DNA of 64,000 bases from the NCBI RefSeq assembly GCF_007971385.1, contig NZ_CP042434.1, positions 2,108,001 to 2,172,000 on the forward strand, given 5' to 3'. Each line of letters opens with the position of its first letter. Within the stretch, counting starts at the first letter, position 1. Shown here in pieces: positions 54,756 to 64,000 of this stretch. The notes under the pieces are model-generated. The model searched no databases, had not been told where the DNA came from, and was given only the letters and a program-made list of their open reading frames with translations. The position numbers and the translations under genes were made by a program. The DNA comes from Arachidicoccus ginsenosidivorans (GTDB lineage Bacteria > Bacteroidota > Bacteroidia > Chitinophagales > Chitinophagaceae).

Positions 54756-56987
54756 TCAAAATGCCCCGGCAACCTGACCAATATATTTTTTGTACAACTG
54801 CTCAGATACCTGAATAGCGTCACCCTTTGTGTTTACTCGATAATCCTTGCGCTGTTTCACCCAATTCCATTCCCAGGTCTTTATGCTTGAATTAAAGCCG
54901 GCCATATCCATGGGTTTGCCCTGTTCAAGCGCCTCGGTGGCCAGCTTGAAAAATTGTTCCCAGCGCGGCTTATAAAAATCACTTAAGAGTCCGCTCCACT
55001 GCCTGCAAGCGTATTCATTTAATGGACAGTTCTTATCTCCCCATAAGGTAATTAAATCTTTTGCATTCTGCTCATACAATGCTTTCTCTTTAGATGTTGT
55101 TCCCCATTTTCTGGCAGCAGCCACCCATGGGCCCAACAAAAAATCTTGCCTTGTTCCGACCAACTGATCCAAATCCGAAATAAGCGCTATAAAAGCATTT
55201 GCCTGCTTTCTGAATGCTACTTTATCTTTCGCCTTATAAGCGGCAGCTACCCTTTGTTGAAGGATCAGCGCATAATTGGCCAACACCTGCCTGCCAACAT
55301 CTACCAAATCAAATCTAAATCCATCACTCCGCTTGCAATCAGCAATGGCTGCAATCATCTCCGTCCAGGCGGGCACCAGATCATTACCATCATAATTCAG
55401 GCGGGTATTGGCCCATCTGGTCATCGAGTCAAATGTAGGTCTTGCCTGTATGATCGATTCATTACCATCTCTCTTGTATTTATCCTTAGGAACCGTATAG
55501 ACTGTTTTGCGTAAAATATCCCATGCCTTCAGGGCGTGCTTACTTACAACTCCGTATCTATTGCGGATATAGGTGTTTAACCACTGATCCAGATCAATGG
55601 GCGCCCCGCGCCAGGTATTATCCATCATCAACTCATAAATCACCGGATTTTGATTGGTGGCTTCCATGGTAAGCCCAATACCTGAAAGCCTGCCTTTATC
55701 TGCACTATTTAGTGCAGCCGCAGGCTGCGTGGCCACCGTTTCCATTCTGCCAAATAGATTGTTATTTCCACCAAAGTTATTGAGCATATTCCAGATCCAG
55801 GGCTTGCCGTAAAACGCCTCAGTACGTTTCCAAACCGGTTCGATTTCCGTTGCCAGATCCAAAATGATCATTTTATCATCAGGTACGGCTTCTAGCAGTG
55901 CTTTAGTTTGCGGCGCCTGCCAAAAATGGCGGTCACTAAAAAACAACCAGCCCTGCATTACCCAGACCGCAGCCGAATCTGCCTTCTGCATCCCTTCGTA
56001 GATTTTGCGGCTTAGATCTGACAAATAGGCCGGAGCATCACTTGGCGGCTCATTCTCATTAAAAGTATCTGCCGAATATAAATGATCAGTACCCAACAGC
56101 TCCTTTTGCTTTTGTAAAAAGCGTTTGCCTATCTCAGCAAACAATGGATCATGGGCATCCAGAATATAGGTATCTGCAAAACCGTTATGCCAGTTTGTGG
56201 TCTTTAATTTTGCTTCCGGAAACTTTTCTTTAAACGCTTTAGGTACGTGCCCTGTAAATGCCGGCAAAACCGGCTTCATCCCCAGCGCTCTTTCCCGTTT
56301 GAGGATTTTCTTTTGGAGTTCAAAATGGCTTTTCATCCAATTAAGGGGCAATGGGCCACCCCAACCGTCCAGGTTTCCCATCCAAAACCAGGCAAAATAA
56401 GCTGGTCCACTGAAAAACCCTTTCAACTCAGCATCGGAAAACCCCATATCCTTATATACCTGGTACCAGGTATATGCTTCTCCCGTGATGGCTAGCGGCA
56501 TATTTATGCCATGCAGGGCCATCCAGTCAATCTCTTTTTCCCAGCGGTCCCAATCCCACCAGCTCATCGTATAGTTAAAGGTGCAATAATTAAGATAATA
56601 CCGGTACTGATAAGGGGTTTCTTGCCTGATCAACTTTGTAGGTACGGGTAACTTATCTGGCAAAGGAAGATGCTGTCCATTCCAGGTAATCTGAATATGA
56701 CAGTCCTGCTTGAGATAGAAGTATAAGGCAGCTGCGATTGAGCCCGCATTATTGCCTTTAAGTAGGATTTTGTCTCCTTGGCCCTCAACGACAAACACAT
56801 CACGTCCATTATTCGCTGGAATTTCTTCCAGGATAAATTGAGCGGCATGTTTAGCAATAACTCTATCAATCAGCCCTTTGGCTGCCCTTAGGTTTAGTTG
56901 AGCCTTGACGCTACTGTTACCTAAAGAAATAAAAACACAACAAAACAAAACGCCAATTATTCGCTTATTTAAATATTTCTTGCTCAT
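54756..56987 (-). CDS. Alpha-N-acetylglucosaminidase (GH89, NAGLU-like)
   Basis: A 743-residue secreted exo-enzyme (signal peptide IIGVLFCCVFISLGNSSVKA) that releases terminal alpha-linked GlcNAc. The order is an N-terminal small domain, then the TIM barrel (YCTFNYTMSWWDWDRWEKEI, AFTGHVPKAF, DTFNENEPPS with a catalytic-type Glu near 311, and LTMEATNQNPVIYELM with the second). This matches the two catalytic Glu positions of human NAGLU and clostridial GH89. Length is close to human NAGLU. Its start overlaps the stop of the acetyltransferase gene by 4 bp (ATGA), so translation is coupled. Confidence 0.95.
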   Translation of the reverse strand: MSKKYLNKRIIGVLFCCVFISLGNSSVKAQLNLRAAKGLIDRVIAKHAAQFILEEIPANNGRDVFVVEGQGDKILLKGNNAGSIAAALYFYLKQDCHIQITWNGQHLPLPDKLPVPTKLIRQETPYQYRYYLNYCTFNYTMSWWDWDRWEKEIDWMALHGINMPLAITGEAYTWYQVYKDMGFSDAELKGFFSGPAYFAWFWMGNLDGWGGPLPLNWMKSHFELQKKILKRERALGMKPVLPAFTGHVPKAFKEKFPEAKLKTTNWHNGFADTYILDAHDPLFAEIGKRFLQKQKELLGTDHLYSADTFNENEPPSDAPAYLSDLSRKIYEGMQKADSAAVWVMQGWLFFSDRHFWQAPQTKALLEAVPDDKMIILDLATEIEPVWKRTEAFYGKPWIWNMLNNFGGNNNLFGRMETVATQPAAALNSADKGRLSGIGLTMEATNQNPVIYELMMDNTWRGAPIDLDQWLNTYIRNRYGVVSKHALKAWDILRKTVYTVPKDKYKRDGNESIIQARPTFDSMTRWANTRLNYDGNDLVPAWTEMIAAIADCKRSDGFRFDLVDVGRQVLANYALILQQRVAAAYKAKDKVAFRKQANAFIALISDLDQLVGTRQDFLLGPWVAAARKWGTTSKEKALYEQNAKDLITLWGDKNCPLNEYACRQWSGLLSDFYKPRWEQFFKLATEALEQGKPMDMAGFNSSIKTWEWNWVKQRKDYRVNTKGDAIQVSEQLYKKYIGQVAGAF

Positions 56988-58210
56988 AATTTTAAAAATA
57001 TTTTCTTTTTATACAAGTACCAGAGTAGGACAAACTGTATCACCGCCACTCCGGACCAGATAAATGCGTCGTGGTACGGACTGGAAATAAAATGCAGCAG
57101 TCCCCCAAATATAAAATAAGCAGAGGATTTAAAATCGATTATTCCGTGAGCCGCCATGTAGATCAGGATAGAATTGCAGCCTAGCCACACCAAGGGCATC
57201 GACCAACGTTTAAACCCGAGCACATCTATCACATAATAAAACAACGCAAGTAAGATCAGACTCCAGCCGCCGGCATATAGCACAAATGAGCTGGTCCACA
57301 TGTTTTTATTGATTGGAAATACGGTATTCCATATACTGCCTAGCAAAACAAGGGTTAGTCCTCCAAGTAAAATCCACAGTGCTTTTAGATTTTTAGAGAT
57401 CCCTTTTTTGTTGAGCAATTCACCTGTAAACACGCCTAATAAGGCAGATCCTACAGCCGGAATAGTTGATAACCAACCTTCTGGATCATAAATGGTCCTA
57501 TGTAATTTTCCGGGCAAAAACAACCTGTCAAACCATGCAGCCAGATTGCCTTCCGGCGTTAAATTACCCCTGCCAAATCCAGGTACAGCAATTAAAGTCA
57601 TCATGGCCCAATAACCAAGTAAAATACCGACGAGCCAAATAAGGCGGCTTTTAAAATTAGTGTTCAAATAAATTATGGCTGCGAATAAAAGACTAAGAGC
57701 GATCCTGCCAAGCACACTGGCAAAACGCGTATCTGCATAACTGGCAAAATGTAGATCTCCGTTTACCACCATACCCAATAAAATTAAAAGAATCGTTCTG
57801 CGGATCAGCCCTATGTAAATTTCCTTTTTGCCTTTTTGCCCTGTCAGATTTTGGTGTTCTAGATGTTTTTTAAATGAAAAGGGCATACTGACGCCAGCTA
57901 TAAAAATAAACAGTGGAAAGATCAGATCATAAAAACTAAAGCCATTCCATACAGAGTGATGGAGCTGATTACTGGCACCTACGATAAAACGCTCCCAACC
58001 ACTTAAATGATTATTAATGGCAATCTGGTAATCCGTTTTATTTTGTACAAGATGATATTTTGCCTTTACCACTGAGGCTAAGCCATGCACAATCCCTTCT
58101 CCACTAACTATCCAGAACATATCAAACCCCCTTAACGCATCCAGAGAGCTTAATCTTTGAGATTTCGGCTTAATTGGAGCAAGATCTATATTTTTTTGTT
58201 TCCCTGCCAA
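56984..58210 (-). CDS. Heparan-alpha-glucosaminide N-acetyltransferase-like membrane protein (acyltransferase, DUF5009-type)
   Basis: A 408-residue inner-membrane protein with about ten hydrophobic helices and the family start RLSSLDALRGFDMFWIVSGE. Other hallmarks are WNGFSFYDLIFPLFIFIAGV, LRRTILLILLGMVVNGDLHF-like helices, and IYMAAHGIIDF near the C-terminus. Related proteins include lysosomal HGSNAT, which moves acetyl from cytosolic acetyl-CoA across the membrane onto terminal glucosamine. The gene overlaps the GH89 gene by 4 bp. The pairing suggests that free terminal glucosamine is acetylated in the periplasm before GH89 removes it. Confidence 0.88.
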   Translation of the reverse strand: MAGKQKNIDLAPIKPKSQRLSSLDALRGFDMFWIVSGEGIVHGLASVVKAKYHLVQNKTDYQIAINNHLSGWERFIVGASNQLHHSVWNGFSFYDLIFPLFIFIAGVSMPFSFKKHLEHQNLTGQKGKKEIYIGLIRRTILLILLGMVVNGDLHFASYADTRFASVLGRIALSLLFAAIIYLNTNFKSRLIWLVGILLGYWAMMTLIAVPGFGRGNLTPEGNLAAWFDRLFLPGKLHRTIYDPEGWLSTIPAVGSALLGVFTGELLNKKGISKNLKALWILLGGLTLVLLGSIWNTVFPINKNMWTSSFVLYAGGWSLILLALFYYVIDVLGFKRWSMPLVWLGCNSILIYMAAHGIIDFKSSAYFIFGGLLHFISSPYHDAFIWSGVAVIQFVLLWYLYKKKIFLKL

Positions 58211-58259
58211 TGAAATAAGAATCTAGATGACCTTTAAATAATCGATTATAAAGATAAAT

Positions 58260-58331
58260 AGACTGTTTCAGAAAATAAGGCCTTTTTTCCCTTAATGTAA
58301 ACTCGCCTAAAACGATATCCTGAAACAGTCT
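58260..58331 (-). terminator. Hairpin between susD and the acetyltransferase gene
   Basis: GACTGTTTCA (58260-58269) pairs with TGAAACAGTC (58322-58331) across about 50 nt. It could cause partial termination after susC-susD, giving higher expression of the binding genes than of the enzymes. Confidence 0.5.
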
Positions 58332-58351
58332 CTTATCATTAATCTATTGAT

Positions 58352-60030
58352 CTAATTACTTTTTACATAACCCGGATTCTGATCCAGCTTAGGATTAGCG
58401 GTAATGGCAGCTGTCGGAATCGGGAATATTCTGCGATAGGTGTCTTTATTGGTTTTAAACCCATAAGTATCCTCAAATTTGCCAAATCGAATCATATCAT
58501 CTCTATGTTGGCATTCCCAGGCAAATTCCCGGCATCTTTCTTCATAAAGTTGTTCTAGGTTCACCGATGTCCACGGTGCAGCAGTCGTTCGATTGGAACG
58601 CAGCTCATTTACCAAGGACAAGGCTGTCTGCCCATCTGTTGGGCTTCCTCCTCTAAGAATGGCCTCAGCCTTCATAAGTAGGATATCCGAATACCGGTAT
58701 ACGGGGACATCATTGTTTTGATTTCTGGTCGCAGAGTTATTGTCTGGATAAAATTTAATATTTCGTGCACCCTGATTCCATGCGATTTCATCATTACCAC
58801 AGTCCAATAGGGATGCATTTTGACGTAGCTGGATGGCAGTATCAATGGTCAGGTGATATACATATGGGTCTTTTGCATCGGCTCCCGTATAAAACTGATT
58901 ATATCCTTGTTTGGTCGTAGCAACCATAATAGGGTTGCCATCCTCCCAATACTGTGGACCATAGAGCCATTGTTTTAGACGAATATCCTCGGTATCCCTC
59001 AAAAAGTAATTCAGGAAACTAGATAAAGTTGCCCTTGGGCCGCTTGGCTTACTGTTAACCAGCCCGTTTCCCGCTGTCTGGTTAACAACAGGATCCGTAT
59101 TGGAACCGACTGTTGCACCAGAATAGCCATATTTCATCCCCAGATTGCGATTCAAATCATACCGTCCATAATACATATACCCGTCTGTTGTTGAAGGATC
59201 ATAGGGTATGGCAAAAATAAACTCAGATTGTGTCGTCGGACCATTATCCGGATAGAACATTTTAAGATAGGTGCTTCTAGGCTGAATTGCATACTTACCA
59301 GAATTTATAATACTATCACAAGCTGCAATACATTCGTTGTATTTTGATCCCCCGTATAAACTTCTGCATTCAGATACATTTTGGCTAATAGCGCGTAAGC
59401 AAAATACCTGGTGGGTTTTCCATAAGTTGTCGCGTCCACTTCAGTCTTAAGATCTGGGATAATAGATTTTAGTTCTGATTCCACAAAATTAAAAACGTCC
59501 ACGCGATTAGCTCTGGCTTGCAAGCCAGGACTCGGATAGATGGTGTCCAGCGGAACGCCGCCATAAAGATCCATTAGTTCCCAATAAGCATAGGCTCTTA
59601 TAGCCCTTACCTCAGCCAAGCTCGAACTTTTGGCCTCGCCATCAGGTGCATTGCGCAATAGGTACAGCGTCTGATTACAAGTACCTACCAGACCTGTTAC
59701 ATCATTCCAGGCAGTAGTCGTCCAATTATGATCCGGTGTCCACGTATGGCGGTGTAGCATTTCATAACTGGCTCCGTCATACCAATTGCCTCCGAAAGCA
59801 AGTAATACCGATTCATCCGTTGAGCACTCCTGCATAAAAAAATAAGTGAGCGCATAATGACCGCGCAGGCTGGTATATACGGGTCCGATAAGCGCCTGAA
59901 ACTGTGCCTCCGTCTGGGGAAACACCTCTTGCGTATATAAGGATTTGGGTGTCACATCCAATTTATGACAGCCAAGTATAGCCAGTGGCAATAAGACCGG
60001 AATTATATATTTTAAAAGCTTTTTCATCAT
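58352..60030 (-). pseudogene. SusD/RagB family lipoprotein (single-base frame break)
   Basis: From ATG 60030 a lipoprotein signal (IIPVLLPLAILGC) and SusD N-terminus (TPKSLYTQEVFPQTEAQF) lead to AKMYLNAEVYTG, where the frame is lost and stops near 59307. In another frame the expected sequence continues as KYNECIAACDSIINSGKYA, FYPDNGPTTQSEFIFAIPYD and the family end RRIFPIPTAAITANPKLDQN. One extra base in the run at 59349-59353 or 59342-59345 joins them to about 559 residues. It captures the glycan at the surface with the upstream SusC. The break is probably a base-calling artefact. Confidence 0.9.
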
Positions 60031-60058
60031 TGTTTAATTTAAGGTTGATTACATTGAT

Positions 60059-63000
60059 TTAGAACCCTATGTTTACCCCAAATACCAGGGTCCTGGTTTT
60101 AGGATAGAAGTTATTGCCATCTACACCTAAACCCACACCGCCCTGATTGATCTCCGGATCAATCCCAGTATACTTTGTAATAACAAACAAGTTGTTGGCT
60201 GTCAGATAGAACTTAAGACCCTTAATGGCTGCGGTGTTTTTAAGTGGCACTTTATAGCCAAGTGTCGCATTATCGAGTCGCACATAGTTCCCACTCTCAA
60301 TATAACGAGTAGAATATGCATTATTTTTAGCATCCGTCATTTTATCCTGCTTAGCGTAAGTGCTGATATTATTGACAGCAGCATTCACCGTATAAGAAAG
60401 GTCTGCTTTTGTAACATTAAAAATTTTACTGCCAAAAGAACCCCTGAAAAAGAAATTCACATCAAAATTCTTATAGCTAATCGTGTTGGTCCAACCCAAT
60501 AACACCTTCGGATGAGGGCTACCTGCATAAACATAATCTGCGCCAATATCAGGTGATGTAGTTAGTGAACCATCCTTAGATCTAAACTGAGAATTTCCAT
60601 CAGCATCCTTGCCTTCATATTGTAATGTAAAGAATTCCCCGATCGGATAGCCTACCTTTAATATTTGAAGTGTGCTGTTGGTCTGCCCCGGGCCATCAGG
60701 TTGCGTATAACGGATAGAATCAGAATTGACACCATATTTAGCGGGTCCTTCCATATTGAGAATCATATTCTGATTGGAGGCCAGGTTCAGCCCTGTGTTC
60801 CAGGAAAAGTTGCCTGTTTTAACAGGTGTAGCATTTAAACTTAATTCTATCCCACGGTTACGAACCTTTCCTCCATTCCCCAAACAACGCCTCCTGGCAC
60901 AATGGTACTACTAACTGTATAGGAGAATATCATATTCGTGGTGATCTTATTATACAAGTCTATAGTTCCCGTCAACTTTCCGCCAAACAGCCCAAAATCC
61001 AACCCCAGGTTGGTTGTAGAAGTAACCTCCCATTTAAGGTCAGGGTTGGAGCCTTGTGCCACGCCTATTGCGGTTTCATATTGCCCATTATTATAATAGG
61101 TGCCATAGCTTCTAAAAAGCTGTTTAGCGGTATAGGCCCCAAAACCAAAGGCATTCCCGGTTTGCCCATAACTGGCTCTCAGCTTAAGCTCACTAAACAG
61201 ATGCTGATTCTTCATGAAATTTTCCTGATCAATTCTCCAACCCACGGATACGGAAGGAAAATAACCCCACTGATTATTGGTACCGAAAACTGAACTTCCA
61301 TCTCTTCTAACAGAGGCCTGAAAAAGATATTTTCCGTCGTAGTTATAATTAACACGAAAGAAATCGGAGATAAACTTAGTCGTTTCATAATTGGTATTGC
61401 CAAAATTGACATTATAACCGCTCACAGTCTGGTAATTACCCAATCCCAGATTATAATAGCTAGTGTAATCTGAAACAAAATTGGTATTGCTGGCCTGAAG
61501 CCCATCACCTGAGTTATTTTGTTGCCAGGAATACCCAAGCACAGCGGTAATGGAATGTTTGTCTAGTACCTTATCCCAACTCAGGTAAGACTCGATGGTG
61601 GTCGAGTTGTTTTCATAAGCACTACGATAAGCCGCTCCGCTTTCTCCAAAGGTTATCAGGCCTTTTGTCGTAAATCCAGGGTCTGGGTTGCTGTAAAAAC
61701 CTGACTTATAGTTATCAGAATAATAGCTGTTATAATACTCGCCATGAAGTGACGTGTATTTTTGGTAGGCTGCATTGACATTATATTTGAAGCCCCACGG
61801 CAAGGTAGCTTCAATGGTAAAATTACCCATTAATGTGTTGTATTTTGTGTTATCCTCTGCATTATTGATCAGAGAAACAGGATTGTAATAGCCCGGTGTA
61901 TTAAAATTCTCAAAATAGGACCCATCTTCATTATATACTGGTGAAGTTGGCAGATGTCTGGCCGCTTGTTGCAATACCACATTACGTAGTGGAGTATTGT
62001 CAGCCTTACTACTGGCGTTGGTTATATTCAACCCCAGCTTGACTTTATCATTTAAAACCTTTTGACGTAAGCTAAGTCTGGCAATGAGTCTGCTCAAATT
62101 GCTTTTAAGTAGAATCCCTTCCTTATCAAGATAGTTCAGACTGGCACTATAATTACTTTTGTCATTGCCTCCACTAAAAGAAATATTGTGGTTGTGAGAA
62201 ATCGCCTGAGACCTTTCTATGGCCTTCATCCAGTCCGTATTAAAACCCAGATCATTTTCCGGGGAAATTGCGTTGCCATTGCCCTCTACATAAGATTTAA
62301 TCTGGCTGGTATTCATCACGTCCAGTTTTCCGGAAACCTTCTCCATCCCAACATATCCATCATAGGATGCGACCGTTTTTCCTGCTTTACCGGATTTAGT
62401 TGTAATAATAATAACCCCGTTGGACGCCTTATTTCCATAGATGGCCGTAGCGGCTGCATCTTTTAGCACTTCAACTGAAGCGATATCAGAGGAGGCGACA
62501 GTAGTAATATCTGCACCGGGAATTCCGTCAATCACATAAAAAGGGCCCTGGGGACTATTAATCGTAGATGCGCCACGCAGCACCACGGCAGCAGAGGCAT
62601 TAGGATCTCCACTGGAGGTAATATTGAGCCCTGGCACCTTGCCCTGCAATAACTGCCCAACATCTCCTGTGACGGCCCTATTCATCTCGTCTGGTTTTAT
62701 GGAGGTGATGGCACTGGATAATGTCTTTTTAGAATTATTGCCATAACCGATCACCACCACATCAGACAGATTTTCGTGGAAGGAACCAGTTGAATGCGAT
62801 AAGTTAATGCATCTGTCACATCAACCTGTGCCAATGAAAATGAAACGGCACTGATTTCCAGGACATCTCCCTGCTCGGCCGCAACAACAAAATGGCCTTC
62901 TTTATCGGTAACAGTAGCCGCAGTCTTGTCTTTTATTTTGACTGTGGCAGCCACCACCGGGAGATTCTTATCATCCAAAACGGTTCCATTAATGGTTTTT

Positions 63001-63101
63001 ACCTGGGCTTTTGCACCCACGGCAACAAATAAACTTAGTAACAGAAAAATGGCTGCCGCCAGTCGGCATTGCGGCCTACGCTTACATTTTATTATTATCA
63101 T
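60059..63101 (-). pseudogene. SusC/RagA TonB-dependent receptor (two single-base frame breaks)
   Basis: ATG 63101 gives a signal peptide (CRLAAAIFLLLSLFVAVGAKA), a carboxypeptidase-like domain (INGTVLDDKNLPVVAATVKI), then plug and barrel (VVVIGYGNNSKKTLSSAI, LLQGKVPGLNITSSGDPN, ending LVFGVNIGF). There is no STN domain, unlike the SusC at 25976. Frame one ends after LVPSTK; adding an A to the run complementary to 62771-62774 gives NLSDVVVIGYG. The second break is at VVWG; adding a G to the run complementary to 60878-60881 gives NGGKVRNRGIELSL. Repaired length is about 1014 residues. It imports oligosaccharides of the locus's target glycan. Confidence 0.9.
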
Positions 63102-63586
63102 AGTTAAGGGTTTAGTTTTATTAAGGTTGGGTTTGTTGGATAATGACGTTTTAATTTCAAGATGCATATCGCATTTATCATTCTGGTTTTCGTGTCGTTA
63201 TTTGTAAAAATTACAATTAAGCCAAAAATAACATTATTTAACATAACAAAATTTAAACGCCCCGTATTTATTTGCGAAAACGCTTTCGTGAAATTGCCCT
63301 GGTAATGACGCCCAATTGCCTTCGAAGAATTTTCACCTTTTAAGTCAAGACGCGTACAAAACACCCGACTATTTCTGCAGCTTTGTAGCATATTGCAAAG
63401 GCATTCTCCACAGGCTTTAACCAATATTTTCATTTTCACTCGCAACTATTGCCCAAATTTGTGATTAGCACCAATTTGCCATGGGTAATCCATAAAAATG
63501 CCCTTAATTTAGTTAGTTTCGTAGGGTTTGATAATCTAATGCTTATCCAAAAGCAATTAGTTTGTATTATAAAATTTAAAAAGGCC
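63102..63586. other. 485-bp divergent intergenic region
   Basis: It holds the LacI-type palindrome at 63275-63288 and, on the minus strand, a TATTTTTG box (63230-63223) that may serve susC with a leader of about 115 nt, although its -33 spacing is short (16 bp). On the plus strand TAGTTTCG lies near 63515. No open frame of note. Confidence 0.45.
63275..63288. promoter_or_regulatory. LacI-type operator in the divergent promoter region
   Basis: CGAAAACGCTTTCG is a near-perfect palindrome with central CG, as in LacI/CcpA-type sites (GAAARCGYTTTC). It lies between susC (minus) and the lipoprotein gene (plus), upstream of both, so the LacI regulator at 52163 could act on both units. The binding assignment is inference. 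Confidence 0.5.
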
Positions 63587-64000
63587 ATGAAGCTTATTAC
63601 TATCGGAGCTGTAATGCTATTTTGTATCTCCTGTCACGGGGCGCATTCCAATTCCAATAACGGGAAAGATAAAATAGACAGAAAAGCCGTTGTTTCCCGC
63701 CATGATGTGCACCTAACAGAGGTCGACACCCTGGGGTCACTAACAGTGGGTAACGGAAAATTTGCCTATACCGTGGATGTAACCGGACTTCAAAGTTTCC
63801 CGGTAGCGTACGCCAATGGAGTCCCACTAGGGACACAGTCCGAGTGGGGCTGGCACAGCTTCCCCAACGACAAACACCTAACATTTAAGGAAACCCTGGA
63901 TACCTTTAATTTTAATGGCAATCATCCGGCGCTCTATTCTGTTCAGAAAAAGACAGGCCGCGGCAAACTGGCATCGGACTATTTTAGAGCCAATCCACAG
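63587..64000 (+). CDS. Secreted lipoprotein, probable glycoside-hydrolase-like protein, N-terminal part (runs off window)
   Basis: The frame is open from ATG 63587 to the window edge (138 codons). It begins MKLITIGAVMLFCISC, a likely lipoprotein signal. The mature start contains SLTVGNGKFAYTVDVTGL and PLGTQSEWGWHSFPN. An opening of this type (GNGKFAYTVD) is reminiscent of the N-terminal beta domain of six-hairpin glycosidases such as GH65/GH95 relatives, but the catalytic part is not visible, so the family is not assigned. It is divergent from susC and shares its regulatory region, so it probably belongs to the same glycan-utilisation locus. Confidence 0.7.
   Translation, partial: MKLITIGAVMLFCISCHGAHSNSNNGKDKIDRKAVVSRHDVHLTEVDTLGSLTVGNGKFAYTVDVTGLQSFPVAYANGVPLGTQSEWGWHSFPNDKHLTFKETLDTFNFNGNHPALYSVQKKTGRGKLASDYFRANPQ

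Noticed and set aside
1..64000. CRISPR arrays
   Set aside because: No regularly spaced identical repeats or cas genes were seen on either strand.

Overview
The window looks like a chromosomal segment from a member of the Bacteroidota, most likely Chitinophagaceae or a close relative. Indicators are two SusC/SusD pairs, an ECF sigma/FecR pair feeding an STN-bearing SusC, a long-insertion Rho, type III glutamine synthetase, futalosine hydrolase (menaquinone via futalosine), and promoters of the TTTG-N19/21-TAnnTTTG type. Base composition is moderate, and AT-richer between about 50.7 and 52.1 kb. This placement is inferred from gene families, not from a search.

Layout. 1-6.8 kb: end of a copper-type P-ATPase, a GH35 beta-galactosidase, a membrane-anchored EEP phosphatase/nuclease, cysS and a cupin. 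7-16.6 kb: mostly minus-strand housekeeping genes (PpiD-like foldase, an orphan HATPase protein, Bax-inhibitor-1 protein, polysaccharide deacetylase, rnc-fabF, acpP), then a GNAT gene and a frameshifted YcxB-like gene. 16.9-23.9 kb: M1 metallopeptidase with an extra C-terminal domain, a decayed Rpn/PD-(D/E)XK transposase-nuclease, rho, MmcQ/YjbR and AIM24-family genes. 23.9-31.3 kb: a surface-signalling nutrient-uptake locus (sigma, FecR, SusC with STN domain, SusD). 31.4-50.5 kb: htpG, mqnB, recX, dnaN, Rieske protein, hflX, an outer-membrane protein, a 2OG dioxygenase, a second M1 peptidase, GT2, a histidine kinase, glnA, rsmA, a 2-hydroxyacid dehydrogenase and greA. 50.6-52.1 kb: tRNA-Pro followed by an AT-rich accessory patch holding a small gene overlapping a PD-(D/E)XK-like gene, and a broken HigA-type antitoxin.

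52.2-64 kb is a polysaccharide utilisation locus: a LacI-family regulator, then on the minus strand (in transcription order) SusC, SusD, a heparan-glucosaminide N-acetyltransferase-like membrane protein, a GH89 alpha-N-acetylglucosaminidase overlapping it by 4 bp, and a GH28-type beta-helix protein. A divergent lipoprotein gene runs off the right edge. A LacI-type palindrome lies in the divergent promoter region. The acetyltransferase/GH89 pair resembles the acetylate-then-cleave step of lysosomal heparan degradation and is the most interesting biology here.

A second major observation concerns the sequence itself. At least nine loci (YcxB, SusC-1, histidine kinase, tRNA-Pro, the small accessory gene, HigA, GH28, SusD-2, SusC-2) each become continuous if one base is restored in a short homopolymer, and SusC-2 and the small gene need two. 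This one-sided pattern suggests homopolymer under-calling in the assembly rather than many real pseudogenes. These loci are typed as pseudogenes because the frame is broken as written, with the likely intact product described.
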